A DNA stretch of 64,000 nt from Oscheius sp. JU75 (lineage: Eukaryota; Nematoda; Chromadorea; Rhabditida; Rhabditidae), in the NCBI GenBank assembly GCA_037178855.1, contig JASJZC010000006.1, positions 10,000,314-10,064,313 of the forward strand, written 5' to 3'. Of this stretch, positions 1 to 11,179 are shown piece after piece (positions within the stretch are counted from its first letter, which is position 1; each line of letters starts with the position of its first letter). The notes under the pieces were generated by a model. The model worked only from the letters and a program-made list of their open reading frames with translations, was not told where the DNA came from and did no database searches. The position numbers and the translations under genes are program-made.

Positions 1-364
1 CCTTTCAGAAGAAAACCCTGGTTCCTGGTCCTTTTCCTCCAACTTGTTTTGTGCACTTCCTCAATCTGGCTTTATTGGCTGTTTATTGGCCAGAGGTGAG
101 GTGATAAAGGTCGAGTCTCCGTCCACAACAAGCCTTTTCCCTGATATTTGTGGTTGTTTAGTCTCCTTTAATAACGACGCCAGGAATAACGATTCAGTCG
201 ACGGAACTCCCATCCAATCTAATTGTCATGAATCAGTCTTCCCACCGGCGCAAGTTCAGTCGCCTGGCCCTTATCGTTCCGCGCGCTTCACTCGATTTTA
301 TGAGCTCTTGTCACGCTCGAAACCTATTTTTGCTCATTTTCAGCCCTAGATTTTCAGGAAGGAG
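1..364. other. Upstream flank of DUSP12, no gene seen
   Basis: I see no coding stretch with recognisable similarity here. The first 364 bases are probably the 5' flank of the phosphatase gene that starts at 365, possibly with the edge of a neighbour outside the window. No clear TATA element or trans-splice acceptor could be assigned. Confidence 0.4.
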
Positions 365-1974
365 ATGATCGACAAAATCGTCGACCATGTCTACGTTTCC
401 GGAGCTGGGCCCCTGGTGACGGGAGTCGGACAGAAGCTTCTTCACGAGCATTCTGTAGTGTTCTTACCATATTCTTTTTCATAACCAGTGTTTCTGCAGA
501 TAAATCGGGTGTTGACAGTCTCAGCCCTGGCCGTTCCGCCAGAAAAACGAGTGGATGGAGTCGAATATCAGTTGGTTTACATGGTCTGCTCCAATAACTT
601 TTTTCAGGTTCATTTTTGCTCTAGATGTGCCCAATCAGGATATTCTGAACCGGCTGGAGGAAGGAGTACGATTTATCGAGGACAGTGTCAAAAAGTCCTC
701 TAATGTCTTGGTTCACTGGTGATATTTTCATGTTTTTTCTGGCTATAAATTGTGTTTTAGCGAAGCCGGAATGTCGCGAAGTGTCACATTCGTCTGCGCC
801 TACATCATGCGCCGGTTCGGCTGGAACGCGGCGAAGTCGCTCGTCTTCATTAAGCGAATTCGGCCAATTTCACAGTAAAAAAGGCCTTTTAATCCGACTA
901 AAAACCTTACTTTTCGACCTAACACGGGCTTCCTCGAACAGCTGCAGATCTTCGAGCAGCTGGGCTACGTTGCAGATTCCCGCTCGCTCTCGGGGAGCCC
1001 AAAATACAGGCAGTGGTGTCTCTCGACGAGCAATACGCCCCACTCCGAGATGGCCTTCTCTCTTCCGCAAACATCCGGCACCAGGATAGTCGCAGAAAAT
1101 GAGAAGAGCGATCTGAATCGAGGCAACAAGTTCAGGTATTGTTTTTCTGTTTTTCTGTTACAAAGTTGACTATTGCCCCCCTGTTGGACTAAGGATCACA
1201 TTAATCTACCGAATTCTCACTTTTAAAACCTTTCCCGAGCCCTTCTCAAAACAGCTTATCAAAAGTTTGTGACCCCAGGAACGAACCCGAGTCGTTCTGT
1301 TAGAGTGGCGCCTCTTAGCATTGCTTTTGTGCTAACTTTCTAGGGGTACTAGGCCATGGAGACCGAAAACCTCTAATTCAAAAAATACAGAATGGTGTAT
1401 AAAAAAAAGTTTGATCCCGGGCAGAATCGATCCCTGCTTTCACTCGTCTAAATCCTCAGTGTCTACTATAGGACACACGTAGACAGCTTCCGATAGACGT
1501 ACTTAGCCGCGTGGTCAACTTAAATCAGACCATGTAACGTACTATTTTTCTAGATGCGGCAAATGTCGACAGACCATCTTTTTCGGCGAACATCTGATGA
1601 AACACAAGCGCGTCGACGGAGAGGTTTTTTCTTATTCAATTTCTCTCTATTTTTTCCCAAACTTCAGCCCTGCACATTCGGCTATCTAATTGAGCCCATG
1701 AAATGGATGCAGACGGACGAGTATACTGGCAAGATTTCGTGTCCGTCCTGTGGGGAGAAGCTCGGAAATTACAACTGGGGAGGACGACAGTGTCAGGGAG
1801 AACACGGCATCAAGTGCTGCGAACAAGGTAGCTTTGAAGAAGTCTCAAAGTTGTGCGTTTTCAGTGATTCCCTGGGTTCATTTGCACAAGAATAAGGTAG
1901 ACGAAGTGACGCCGCGCATCCCAATTCAGCACATCCAGAGAATAGAAGTGCCTACAGTTGTTGTTACCCCGTGA
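365..1974 (+). CDS. DUSP12: Dual-specificity phosphatase 12 (YVH1 family)
   Basis: The spliced model has eight exons: 365-454, 500-570, 608-718, 761-874, 917-1135, 1554-1623, 1668-1827 and 1865-1974, giving 314 residues. The N-terminal half is a dual-specificity phosphatase domain with the loop VLVHCEAGMSRS (HCxxGxSRS); the catalytic cysteine codon is split TG|C by the 719-760 intron. The C-terminal half is the YVH1 zinc-binding domain: CGKCR, then EPMKWM, then CPSCGEKLGNYNW, then HKNKVDEV. Known family members act in 60S ribosome maturation, releasing Mrt4. The start follows the alignment of MIDKIVDHVYVSG with the family N-terminus. The 875-916 intron begins GT but ends TTTTCG, one A short of a normal TTTTCAG acceptor. 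That is either a sequence error or a splice mutation, since the flanking exons join in frame. Identification is firm; the exon junction at 874/917 is inferred from protein continuity. Confidence 0.88.
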
Positions 1975-2931
1975 CCTTGCTATTTTTTGCTCATAAACCC
2001 GTCATATTTTTGTATTTACTGGATTTTCCATGTCTTGCTGCTCATACCTTTGTCATTGTTTTTCTGACAGAAATGGTAATATATGCCGGAAAGGCTTCAC
2101 TACCAATTTCTAGAAAGGTAGCCGTTTCGATCACAAAGACTTTTTCAATGCCTCTTTACCTAAGAACAGACAAGGGAATCAGCCATTTAGGGATTAAAGT
2201 TACATTTTTAGCTTTGCAATGTTGTGCAAAAGTTGTAGAGCAGAAAAAAGTGCCACAACAAACATCACAATGAAAAAGTGCAATCTTGATCCGAAGCTGG
2301 CTGTTGCGCATCCTGGGTGCTGAAAATGATTTCGGCCTGCCCAGCCCGACTTTTCCGGGCCTAAGGCGCATGTCTGCCTCGGATTATATTGGCGACTTTC
2401 AGAATGCTAAATGCGGTCTTCGATGCCCCAAACCGGACGGTGTTATTTGCGAAAACTAATTTTCGATTATGTTCAGATTCCCTACAATAATACCCTCTGC
2501 TTGAGAATAATATCCACCGTCCATTGGCGGCGTGCTGACAAAAGTGACCGATTCAAATGCGAATTTATTTTTTTTCGCCCTTTTTCGTTTTCTGCTGGGA
2601 ATACTTTCGGAATCTTGCTGGAAAAGTCTCTTCGTCTTCCTAAAGGTTTTGTATACCAAAAAAGGCTGAACTGCATCATGTTTTGCGAAATATTTTCCAA
2701 CTTCCTCACAGATTCATTAGTAGAATATTAGCGCTGACGAAAGAAAGTTTCCTTATCACGAGCTGCAGGTTTTCTAGGGCTAAAAACTTCCGTCAGCTGT
2801 TTTGAGTGCTTTGTTACGGGGTCATTAGTCTGTCCAGAGCACGTGATGATGACTTTTCTAACTTTTGCTCATCATTTCATGCTTTTCTCCAGAAAATGTA
2901 GAAAATTGTATCTTCCAGGCTCTCAAATACA
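1975..2931. other. Intergenic DUSP12-ddi-1
   Basis: About 950 bases separate the two genes. I see only short, unconvincing open frames. The right end contains the sequence TATCTTCCAG at 2909-2918, 13 bases before the ddi-1 start, which has the look of a spliced-leader acceptor. Nothing else could be assigned. Confidence 0.4.
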
Positions 2932-4828
2932 ATGCAGCTTTCGTTTTTGAACTCGGAGAAGGCCAACAAGGATATCATTTCTCTCGAGGTTGGTTTTACA
3001 TTTTTTTTTCATTTTAACATCTTTGAAAATTTGCAGATAAGCCCGGATATCTCGTACGAACAGTTTTTCACGACGATTCAACCGATCCTCGGCCTGGCGG
3101 AGACCACAAATTACGATGTGACCATCGACGGGACGACCTACACCAAGGCGGCTATTGTGGAAGCCGGTTCTCTTAAAGTCAGATTCTTTTTATTCAAACA
3201 TACGACCGCAAGTTAAGATTCTGAATCTGAAAGAGAATGATCTTCTGATCATCTCACCGGACATCCCGCTTGTCCTGCAGGAGATTGACGACAACGACCG
3301 CCTCAATCTCATCAAATCCATTCATCTGCCGACCAGCAGACCGGAGCTACGCTTCGAGGTTTCGACAGCTCGCGACGGGATGGGTCTCTACCAGCAGTTC
3401 CGCCAAATTCTGCCGGGAAAGACACCCCAGGAAATCGAGAGAATGAGCCGTCATATCGAGAAGGCCTATCCCGGACTCTTCCCGGTCTACCAGCGTCGTC
3501 CCAACGACAAATGTGGGCTTTTTTTTATGTTGAGTGGTGCAAAAATAAATTCAGGGGCCTTCCTAATTGCCTACCGAAACTGCATTCTGAAGCTGGAAGA
3601 CGAGCAGAAGCGCAAGGGACACGTCCAGATACAAAAGCTCATGGAAAAGAAGGCCGAAATGGAACGTCTTCAGGAGTGAGTCATTCCTTAGGTTTTGTGA
3701 CTATTTTCCATCTTTTAGGAACTACAACAAGGCCCACCACGAGACCCCGGAGGCGATGATTCCCGTCGACATGCTATACATCAAGATCAAGTTGAACGGC
3801 GTCGAGGGGCATGCCTTCATTGATACTGGTATAGTTTCATTCGTTTTTAAGCTATTCGCAAACTTCTAGGAGCCGCCAAGACGCTGATCTCTCGCGATTA
3901 CGTGGATCGCTGCGGCCTCGCAGATCTCGTCAACCAGGATCACGCCATGCAGTTCCGCGGCATCGGCGGCAATCAAGACTCTGAGGGCACGATCTGGCTT
4001 TGCGACATGACGATCGAGAGCCACCAGCTTCCTGTCACGCTTCACGTCGTCCCGAACGGAGCTGCCGCCCACGAGGTTCTCATCGGTCTCGATCTTCTTC
4101 TTCGTCACAGATGTACAATCAATCTGGGGGTAAGTTGCTGCGTTTTGTCAATATAGCGGTAACGATCGAGAAAACTTCGTCTTTCAAGTGTTCACACCTA
4201 AGCAGAGCCCTCATTTGAGCTTCCAGCTAAGATATTGGCAAGCTTTTGAATTGAAGAGCGTGTATAGTTTGTAGATGCCTTCATTATTTTGTTACTCCCA
4301 ACATGATGCAAACTGTAATCAGAAAAATCCTATCTCTTCTCGGGAAAGAAGCTCAAATTTTTTGTTTATGCTTGTCACTCCCCTCCTATAACGAGCTTCT
4401 TCGTCTGGTGAACGGTGACCGAAAGGATGAAAATGTACAAACGAACAATAAAATAGCCACAAATGATCAAAATATTTTCACTTTTGAACTTCCGCCTTTT
4501 TCAAATTCGAATCAAGTCTATTTTCCAAAGATAGAAAGTGGGAATATCTGTATACGCCGTGTGTCAAAGTGTTGGGATTTGACTCCACAACTAGCAACTT
4601 GGGTGCTTCTAAAATGCTCTGACACTCACTGTTTGTCCTTTTCAGGAGCGCACTCTTACCTGGAACAACGAGGTCACGACAAAATTACTCACCCCGGAAG
4701 AATCGGCCGCCTACAGTCAAAAGGAACGCGAGGCGATGCAGAATCGCGAGCTCCGCGATGCAGGAATCCTGGCCTCGACCTCGGAAGAGAAGACAACCGA
4801 CGAGCCGATGGATACCGAGCAAAAATAA
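2932..4828 (+). CDS. ddi-1: DDI1-type ubiquitin-shuttle aspartic protease
   Basis: Seven exons (2932-2988, 3037-3177, 3218-3512, 3555-3675, 3719-3828, 3870-4129, 4646-4828) give 388 residues. Residues about 1-85 form a ubiquitin-like domain. A helical segment follows (RPELRFEV through PGKTPQEIERMSRHIEKAYP). Then comes the retroviral-protease-like fold with the active-site triplet in AFIDTGAAKTLIS, the DTG being interrupted by the intron at 3829. The motif HEVLIGLDLLLRHRC ends the domain. The acidic tail (4646 onward) is family-variable and I see no UBA domain. In other animals DDI1/DDI2 cleaves polyubiquitinated substrates, including the NRF1/SKN-1A transcription factor, to sustain proteasome gene expression. 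The 516-nt last intron is large for this gene. A candidate trans-splice acceptor lies at 2917-2918. The junction 3177/3218 uses GTTAAG as acceptor, which is somewhat weak. Confidence 0.92.
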
Positions 4829-5245
4829 CTCTCCCAATTCATTCTCTCTTCTCTAAATACTGGTAATTCTGTATCAATATCACTCTATACTTTCTTGATT
4901 GCATTACGGTGAGTTTATGTGCATAAACGGTTCTGTATTGACTTTTTTGCCTGTTAACCACCAAGTTTTCGGCTCTTGATATCTGCATTCATGCCTAGAA
5001 GTTGATTATTTGAACGCCTGGATAGGCGGTACGTGTCTACGTCACGACCCAGACGTTATTTTCGGCTGAACGTTAGCTCGTCCATGATGCAAAGACCTCC
5101 TTTTTTTCTTGCATAGTTCACATTTTTCCACAAATTTGAAGTTAAGGGGCAATTTCGACTTAACACCCCTTGAAAAATTTCCAGGCAGATGAAATAGTTT
5201 CCACGTAGACACCTAGAATATCTCATCGTAGTTGGTTCTCCTGTT
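4829..5245. other. Intergenic ddi-1 to carrier gene
   Basis: This stretch of 417 bases holds the ddi-1 3' end and the carrier 5' flank. I see no coding sequence. A TTTCCAG at about 5179-5185 could serve as a trans-splice acceptor for the carrier mRNA, but this is speculative. Confidence 0.35.
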
Positions 5246-8200
5246 ATGACGGTCACAACAGCCAAGACTCTGGATCCGAGTATAAGGCCAAACAGTAAGT
5301 GTTTTTTTTTCGATTACGAAAAGTAGTTGGCTCTTCTTTACCTTGCGCGTCCGAAAAAAGATCACCCGTCTAAATTGGCATATGTGGAGAGGAAGAAACT
5401 GCTTCTTGCTAACGTTCTCAAAGAAATTTTGACAGTGAGACCCCATGATTGCGCTTCTAGCATACCGTATTACCCCAATTAGAGGGCTCCTTACGTAAGG
5501 ATATACGCAATTGCGTATTCGCGTTTTTCAGAGTCAAGGCAACTTTTTTTGTCTTTCCGATGTTTTGCAAAATGTAGAGCAGATCACGGGCTAAAACTTT
5601 GCAGAACATCAGAAAGCCAGAAAAAGCCGCCTTATCCCCGTAATACACGAATACGCAATCGCTTATTTCTTTACGCCTCTAATAGGAGTATTACGGTACC
5701 TTTCAAAGCTGTATTGTCCCGCTAATGTGTTCCGTGCCAGCCAAAAAGTACTCTACCTCAAATTGCAAAATATCCATAGAACCCATCTCTTATTGACAAA
5801 AAAGCATAGGACGGGTCCCTGCGATCTCAAAGTTTTGAGCGACCTCCTTTCTTAAGAGGATCGCGTGCCCTCTTTTCTTTTTCACCCAACGACCCCTTCC
5901 TTTTGACAGCCGTCTTTGGGTTTGACAAAATTGTCCTCCCTGTTGATTTTGCTTGGGTTCGACCCCCCTTTCTGCCGATCCCTGTCGAACAGGATATGAC
6001 ATCGGATGAAAAAAGCAATTTTCGGACTGGTAATGCAAAGAAAAGACAAGTAATTTTCTGTCTCCTTCGCATGAGGTAGTCTTTTTCAGAGCTTAAAGAC
6101 GATGTGCTGCGATTTTCAAAAGATTTTCTGGCCGGAGCATCTGCGGCAGCCGTGGCCAAGACCGTCATTGCCCCGGTGGAGCGTGTCAAACTCATCCTAC
6201 AGGTACTTTTACCCCTTTCTCCTTGAGAAATTCCCACGTTTAGCTCCAAAATGCCCAGACGACACTGGCGGCAGATAAACGCTACAAGGGGATGATCGAC
6301 TGCTTCGTCAGAGTGCCGAGAGAACAGGGATTTTTGTCGTATTGGCGCGGAAATTGGGTCAACATTCTCAGAGCCTGTAGTCAGGTATTTTCAGTCCTTT
6401 TCTCCCCTTTTTATGTAGAAAAAATGGCAGGAAAGCCTCGGAATGGCGTTCAAGAACGTGTTTAGAAAGCAGCTAGTCGAGGGAATCGATCCAAACAAGG
6501 AGCATACGAGGTTTCTACTAGGTTTTGTCTTCCGAACGCGCCTAAACCGGCGACTTTTTAGGCAATTTGGCAGCTGGCGGAGGCTCGGGTGTCGTCACCT
6601 TTGCCATCATCTACCCGCTAGATTTTGTCAGGACACGGCTAGCTATCGATTTGGGCAAGGATAAGAAGGTGGAGCTTCTTTTGGAATCTTGTTTAACAAG
6701 CTTCTTAGGACAGAGAATTCCGAGGAATGTTTGACTGTATGAAGAAGATTGTCAAACATGACGGAGCTGCGGGACTGTACAAGTAAGTTTTATACTTTTG
6801 TTCAATTAAAATTATTATGTTGGCAAATAAGTCTTTTCACTTCTTGTAAACATGTCCTTCGTTACGACAACGGCCAAGCTAATGATTGTAACACCTCGTG
6901 TTGCTGACTCAGTCTTCTACCACTACCATACAACACACTACTTCCCTTCTTCTATTCTCTATTCTCTTTTCGTTCTGATCTGGACTATTGATACCACCCT
7001 ACGACCTGCCACCATCTGTGACATGTCATGATGAATGAGTTCCTCACAGGCACGAATGAAGCCCAAACGGCGTCTAGTACCAATGATGTTTATGTCCAAG
7101 AGACGACGTCTACAAGGGTATTCCAGTTGTGGCTCCATCGCTTTCGGTCTGGGGACAAAAGCGTCAAAGACAAGCCAAGGTCAGGTCGACCAACAAGTTT
7201 CGATGAATGGAAGCCGCTGCAGCTCGATCAGCAGACTACCCGTGAAATAACAGATGCACTGTCTGTCAGTGATGTCGCAGTGGAACATCATTTGCAGCAA
7301 TTGAGATTTACGAAAAAACTGGGCACATGGTTGCCCCATGACCTCAGTGACGCCCAGAAGTGGCAGCGTATGTCCGTCGCCTGTTCTCTTCTGTCTAGGT
7401 ATGAGAAGAAATCCTTTTTGCCACGCCTGGTGACGGGGGATGCGAAGTGGGTAGCGTACGTACCAAAGGAAGCGTTAATGGGTGGGTTCAGAGCAGACAC
7501 CAAGTCCTGATTTGAAACCCGACACACACCAAAAGAGGATTATGCTGTGCTTTCTGGGATATCAAAGGTGCTGTGCACTGGGAACTGCTAAATGCTGAAT
7601 GCTGGAAGTACCCTTACGGCCGCCATATACAGCCAGCAACTTAAAAAATTTGCCGTTGCACTTCGTCAGTTCAAGAAAACTCTTTCCTCTTATGTCTTAA
7701 CGATGGCGGTTCACATATGGCTTTATTACTCGTAGTCACAATAGTATCGTCACGTGAGCTTAGAGACATAACGTCAAGGCGTCGTGTGCGAGCGAGGTAG
7801 CTATCGAGATCCTCTCGCTGGACTCTCACGAGTGTGGACTCTCGATTGACTGACTAATCTTTAAGGGCAAGACTTGGTAAATACGTAGACGCCGTAACAG
7901 ATAGGTAATAGGGATCATGTCTGTCGAGTGGGGTGTCCCTGTCGAAGGAGGGTCAGAGCAGTATGGTCCTCGAAACGTCTTCTCCTATATTCCATCGAAA
8001 AAGTCCGTCTTGACCCATACCGCCTCGCAGGCTAAACGTCGGTCGGGACAGTTGACAGGATTAAGGTGACGAAAAGACATGAAAATGATGGTAGGAGACT
8101 AGAACTGGGGTGGACAGTGATGGCAGCATTGGAGAATGAAGAATAAGCATTTTTTTTTCGTCATCTGCTTTGAAAATACAATTTCCAGAGGTCTGGCCCC

Positions 8201-8644
8201 CTCTCTCAACTACATTCTGATGTATCGCGGCCTCTACTATGGGCTCTTCGATTTCGCTCTACCCTACGCCTCCGAGGACGGCAAGACTTTCGGCTTCTGG
8301 AGAGCTTTCTGTGTCGGTCAGGTACCCGTCATTTTCAAGCCCTCGTTCATCCTCATTTTCAGGTCTCGACACTAATCGCTGCGATGGTCTCCTACCCTCT
8401 GGACACAGTCAGACGACGGCTCATGATGGACGCTGGAAAGGCTGCCTCTTCTCGACAGTACTCCGGATCCATGGATTGTGCAAAGGTTCGTCTTTTTCTG
8501 TTATGAGTAAACACAAAGTTTTAGTACATTCTGGTCAAGGAGGGCTGGAAGGCCTTTTTCCACGGGGCCATGGTAAACGCGATGAGAGGGACCGGAGCTG
8601 CCCTCGTGCTCGCTCTTTACAACGAAATGTCCAAGTACATGTAA
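5246..8644 (+). CDS. ADP/ATP translocase (mitochondrial carrier), divergent
   Basis: Nine exons (5246-5294, 6090-6202, 6244-6384, 6431-6521, 6562-6668, 6709-6782, 8189-8321, 8363-8485, 8525-8644) give 316 residues, a normal length for the family. The three mitochondrial-carrier repeats carry [18 protein letters not shown] and [10 protein letters not shown]. Typical ANT segments include [31 protein letters not shown] and GNLAAGG. The product would exchange ADP for ATP across the inner mitochondrial membrane. Two departures stand out. The nucleotide-carrier signature RRRMMM reads RRRLMM. The normally strong segment after WRGN (NVIRYFPTQALNFAFKD in most animals) reads [18 protein letters not shown] read it as a divergent ANT paralogue. 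Intron 1 holds a MITE-like element and the 1.4-kb sixth intron a mariner relic. The gene converges on the receptor gene ending at 8804. Confidence 0.88.
5462..5700. mobile_element. MITE-like element in carrier intron 1
   Basis: About 240 bases are bounded by imperfect inverted repeats of roughly 55-60 nt. The left arm begins ACCGTATTACCCC (from 5464) and the right arm ends GGAGTATTACGGTACC (to 5700). The shared core reads GCAATTGCGTATTCG on the left, and GCGATTGCGTATTCG on the complement of the right arm. There is no coding capacity. The length, termini and intronic position fit a non-autonomous DNA transposon. No target-site duplication could be confirmed by eye. Confidence 0.65.
6815..7740 (+). 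mobile_element. Mariner-family transposase relic in carrier intron
   Basis: The region inside the 6783-8188 intron encodes a decayed mariner transposase. An open frame at 7028-7510 contains the DNA-binding part ([21 protein letters not shown]) and the motifs [14 protein letters not shown] and LVTGDAKW, the latter holding the first catalytic aspartate. After a stop and frame changes the downstream strand still reads [15 protein letters not shown] further segment ([11 protein letters not shown]) corresponds to the HDNARPH block of intact elements, with the key residues altered. The sequence TGTTGGCAAATAAGT near 6819 resembles a mariner inverted terminal repeat, but no matching right end was found. 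The copy is therefore inactive and 3'-truncated or eroded. Confidence 0.8.
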
Positions 8645-8803
8645 AAAATAGCTACAGTATAGAGTATCCAGATAGATTTATAGCCCTCTCTTTTTTTCTT
8701 GAATCTCCCCACCCCCAATTTGGTTTGCATTGTACGGGTTTTTCTTGCCTCCTCCCAGTGTGTCTTCGCTTTGTTCTTGTTAGGCAATTGTTACGAATTT
8801 TTA

Positions 8804-11179
8804 TTAAATCTGATTTAGGCCCTCGGTGATGATGAGACTGTCGCCGGAGAGTGGTTTGAAGGCGGCAGCTCGACCAAGACTGGCACGGGTGTCGTAAAGA
8901 CTTCGCGAGTTCCAGATAAAGTAGAAGTTGGCCAGCAGGTTCAGGATAAAGTAGATCGTGAGAAAGATGCGGTCTATCACGAGTGACATTAGACGCCATT
9001 CATCGGTAATCTTAAGGAAACTTTGTGGAGCGAAAATTTTTTTCTGCCCTTCTCAAAGGAAGGACCTTCCAAAGCAGGATCGAAACCTTCGACTACCTCA
9101 AAAGCTTGAACTTATTAAAAGTCTTTTTTTTATCAAGCTGGCCTCCGGTGTTGTCGAAAGGTCAAAGCGAGATCGTACGGGTGTGACCTGAGGGGTCTGG
9201 ATCTCTTGCTAGAGACGATACGGGTTCGAACCTTATGTATCCACGTGGTCTAGAACTCTTCAGAGAACTAGGAATCATTACGATTCTGAAGCTTTTTTTC
9301 TCCTTTGCCCACAAAAACCATTAAAACCAGGACTACCTTGCTTTCCAGCTGTTGGTTATTGAAATTCGCGGCTATAATCTTCAAGTTGCCAGCTATTCTC
9401 TGAAAGACATCGACCATGTCGGCTCTGCGGAACTTTCGTATTGACTCGTCCATCTAAACTTTCTATTTTTTGGTGTACAGGAAGAGACAGACTTCTATGA
9501 GACTCTGTATCCTGTTTCTGGCCGGCGGACCGTCATCAGTCCTTATCCCTGGCAACGGACTAGCTGATCGACTTTTTGACTGTCCGGTTGTCGAACCGTC
9601 ATCCTCGTCCTGTACTAGCTGCTTCAGGTAGAGGTATTTGGGTAGGGTTTTGACGAAGACCAGACGTTGCCAGGCTTTCATCTCCGAGACGAAGGCTTGT
9701 CTGAAGCTAGTGATTGACAGGGCAGGGAGAGGGACAAGAACAGAAACAAAAATTGACATAGAAATACGGACAGAGAAATGTAAGTTCTCCCTACCAGACT
9801 CACTTTCTGTATATTTGAATAGTCCAGACACTGATCAGAATGGAGCTGAAGATCATGAAGAGAGTGAATAGCAGGTACTTTCCTAAAAACCGCATGATTT
9901 TTTTTTATTAAGGACTGTCTACCAATCAGGGGCAAAACAAGGGAGGTAGGAGGCAGAAGCTCGATTAGAACGAGATAGAAGACGGAGAAGGCTACGAATG
10001 TTGAGATAGAGAAGGTCATTTTGTGCTCGTTGGGAGGAATGACGAAGACGAACGGGGTTAGATTGGCTGAAAAGAAAGTGGATCTATGGGTGATGTGTCT
10101 CTGTGTCTCTCTGTCTCTCCGTCTCTTCTCTCTCGACTCTGTCTCTCTGTCCTTTCCCTTCGACTCACCAATCAGCATGCAAGGAATGGTCAGCATCACA
10201 GTGAAAAAGATGGCCTTCCGTCTCAAGACGATATTATACCGAATATCGATGTAGTACTGTTGGCCACAACAGCCGGGATAGATTTGAGCGTAGCGCGACG
10301 AGGTCACAGACAAGAGATCCCATTCTGCGCTTCTGAACTTTTATCTGTTAGGGAATAAGAGTGCATACTCGTGGTAAAAGGCCAGACCCATCCCCTCTGC
10401 CAAATACAGGTATTCCTGGCCGCCGTCGTCCATTCGCTGCTCGGGAATGTCATGCACATTGACAGGAATCTGTTCCATGTCCAAGGTCTGACCGTCGTTT
10501 GACCAACCACCAAACTTGAGGAAACATTCTTGGATGTCGTAGGGAAAATATTCGATGTTGATCTGAAGTTACTGTCCACATTTCAAGATCGATAACTTAC
10601 AGGGCATAGACTCTTGTAGATGGACGGAGGCTGCCAAAGAACTGTGCCATTGTAGTCTACTCTGGCCAGACTGGTTACCGTAATGTGAGGCTCTCCATCG
10701 GCACTGAAAACAGAGTTAGGGAGAGAGAAAGAGACTGAGAGACTGAGAGAAAGAGAGACAGAGTGACAGAGAAACAGGAGACAAAAGGACAGAGAAGCGT
10801 AAGAACAGTGAGACTAAGAGATCAACACATAAAACTAACTTATTGTAGAGCAAGATATCAGGAATCCAGATCTGATCAGAGGGAATATGAACCTCATGAA
10901 TTCCGCTCCATTCGGCTGGGTTCCAGACTAGCTTTCTGTCTCTCCATTGCTGAAAAATATCTTTTTGACTGAAAAGACTTAGTCGCACCATCTCCAGCCA
11001 GAGACTTGTCGTGAGAACCTGGTTGACTTCGTCGACATCGATCAGACGGCATAGACTAGCTCCGAACTTGACTTTCAAGGCATCAGAGGCATTCTTCACT
11101 GGACGGACATTTCTATTGTAATCGGAAAGAAGGTTTTCCAGCAACGAGTTCATGTACTTGTCACCGCCATTGACTCCAA
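8804..11179 (-). CDS. Nicotinic acetylcholine receptor subunit (Cys-loop channel), alpha-type
   Basis: Exons on the minus strand include 11179-10989, 10949-10840, 10703-10601, 10562-10369, 10329-10169, 10066-9923, 9882-9804, 9706-9493, 9453-9337 and 9010-8804. The extracellular domain has the 13-residue Cys-loop (LCPINIEYFPYDIQEC) and a vicinal cysteine pair in YPGCCGQQYY, the hallmark of alpha-type, agonist-binding subunits. Transmembrane segments follow in order: M1 (AIFFTVMLTIPCMLIG), M2 within KMTFSISTFVAFSVFYLVLI and the conserved LPPTSLVLPLIGKYLLF, M3, a cytoplasmic loop with AWQRLVFVKTLPKYLYLK, and M4 (IFLTIYFILNLLANFYFIW). It should be a membrane subunit of a pentameric cation channel in nerve or muscle. 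The signal-peptide exon upstream of 11179 is not resolved. A frame starting near 11519 (MAGHMLSLSLCCS) is hydrophobic but its splice phase does not fit. The exact subunit group could not be decided. Confidence 0.85.

Noticed and set aside
9200-9245. Possible tRNA gene (GGGTTCGAACC)
   Set aside because: Only the B-box-like part is present; no acceptor stem or anticodon arm can be folded, and it lies in a receptor intron.
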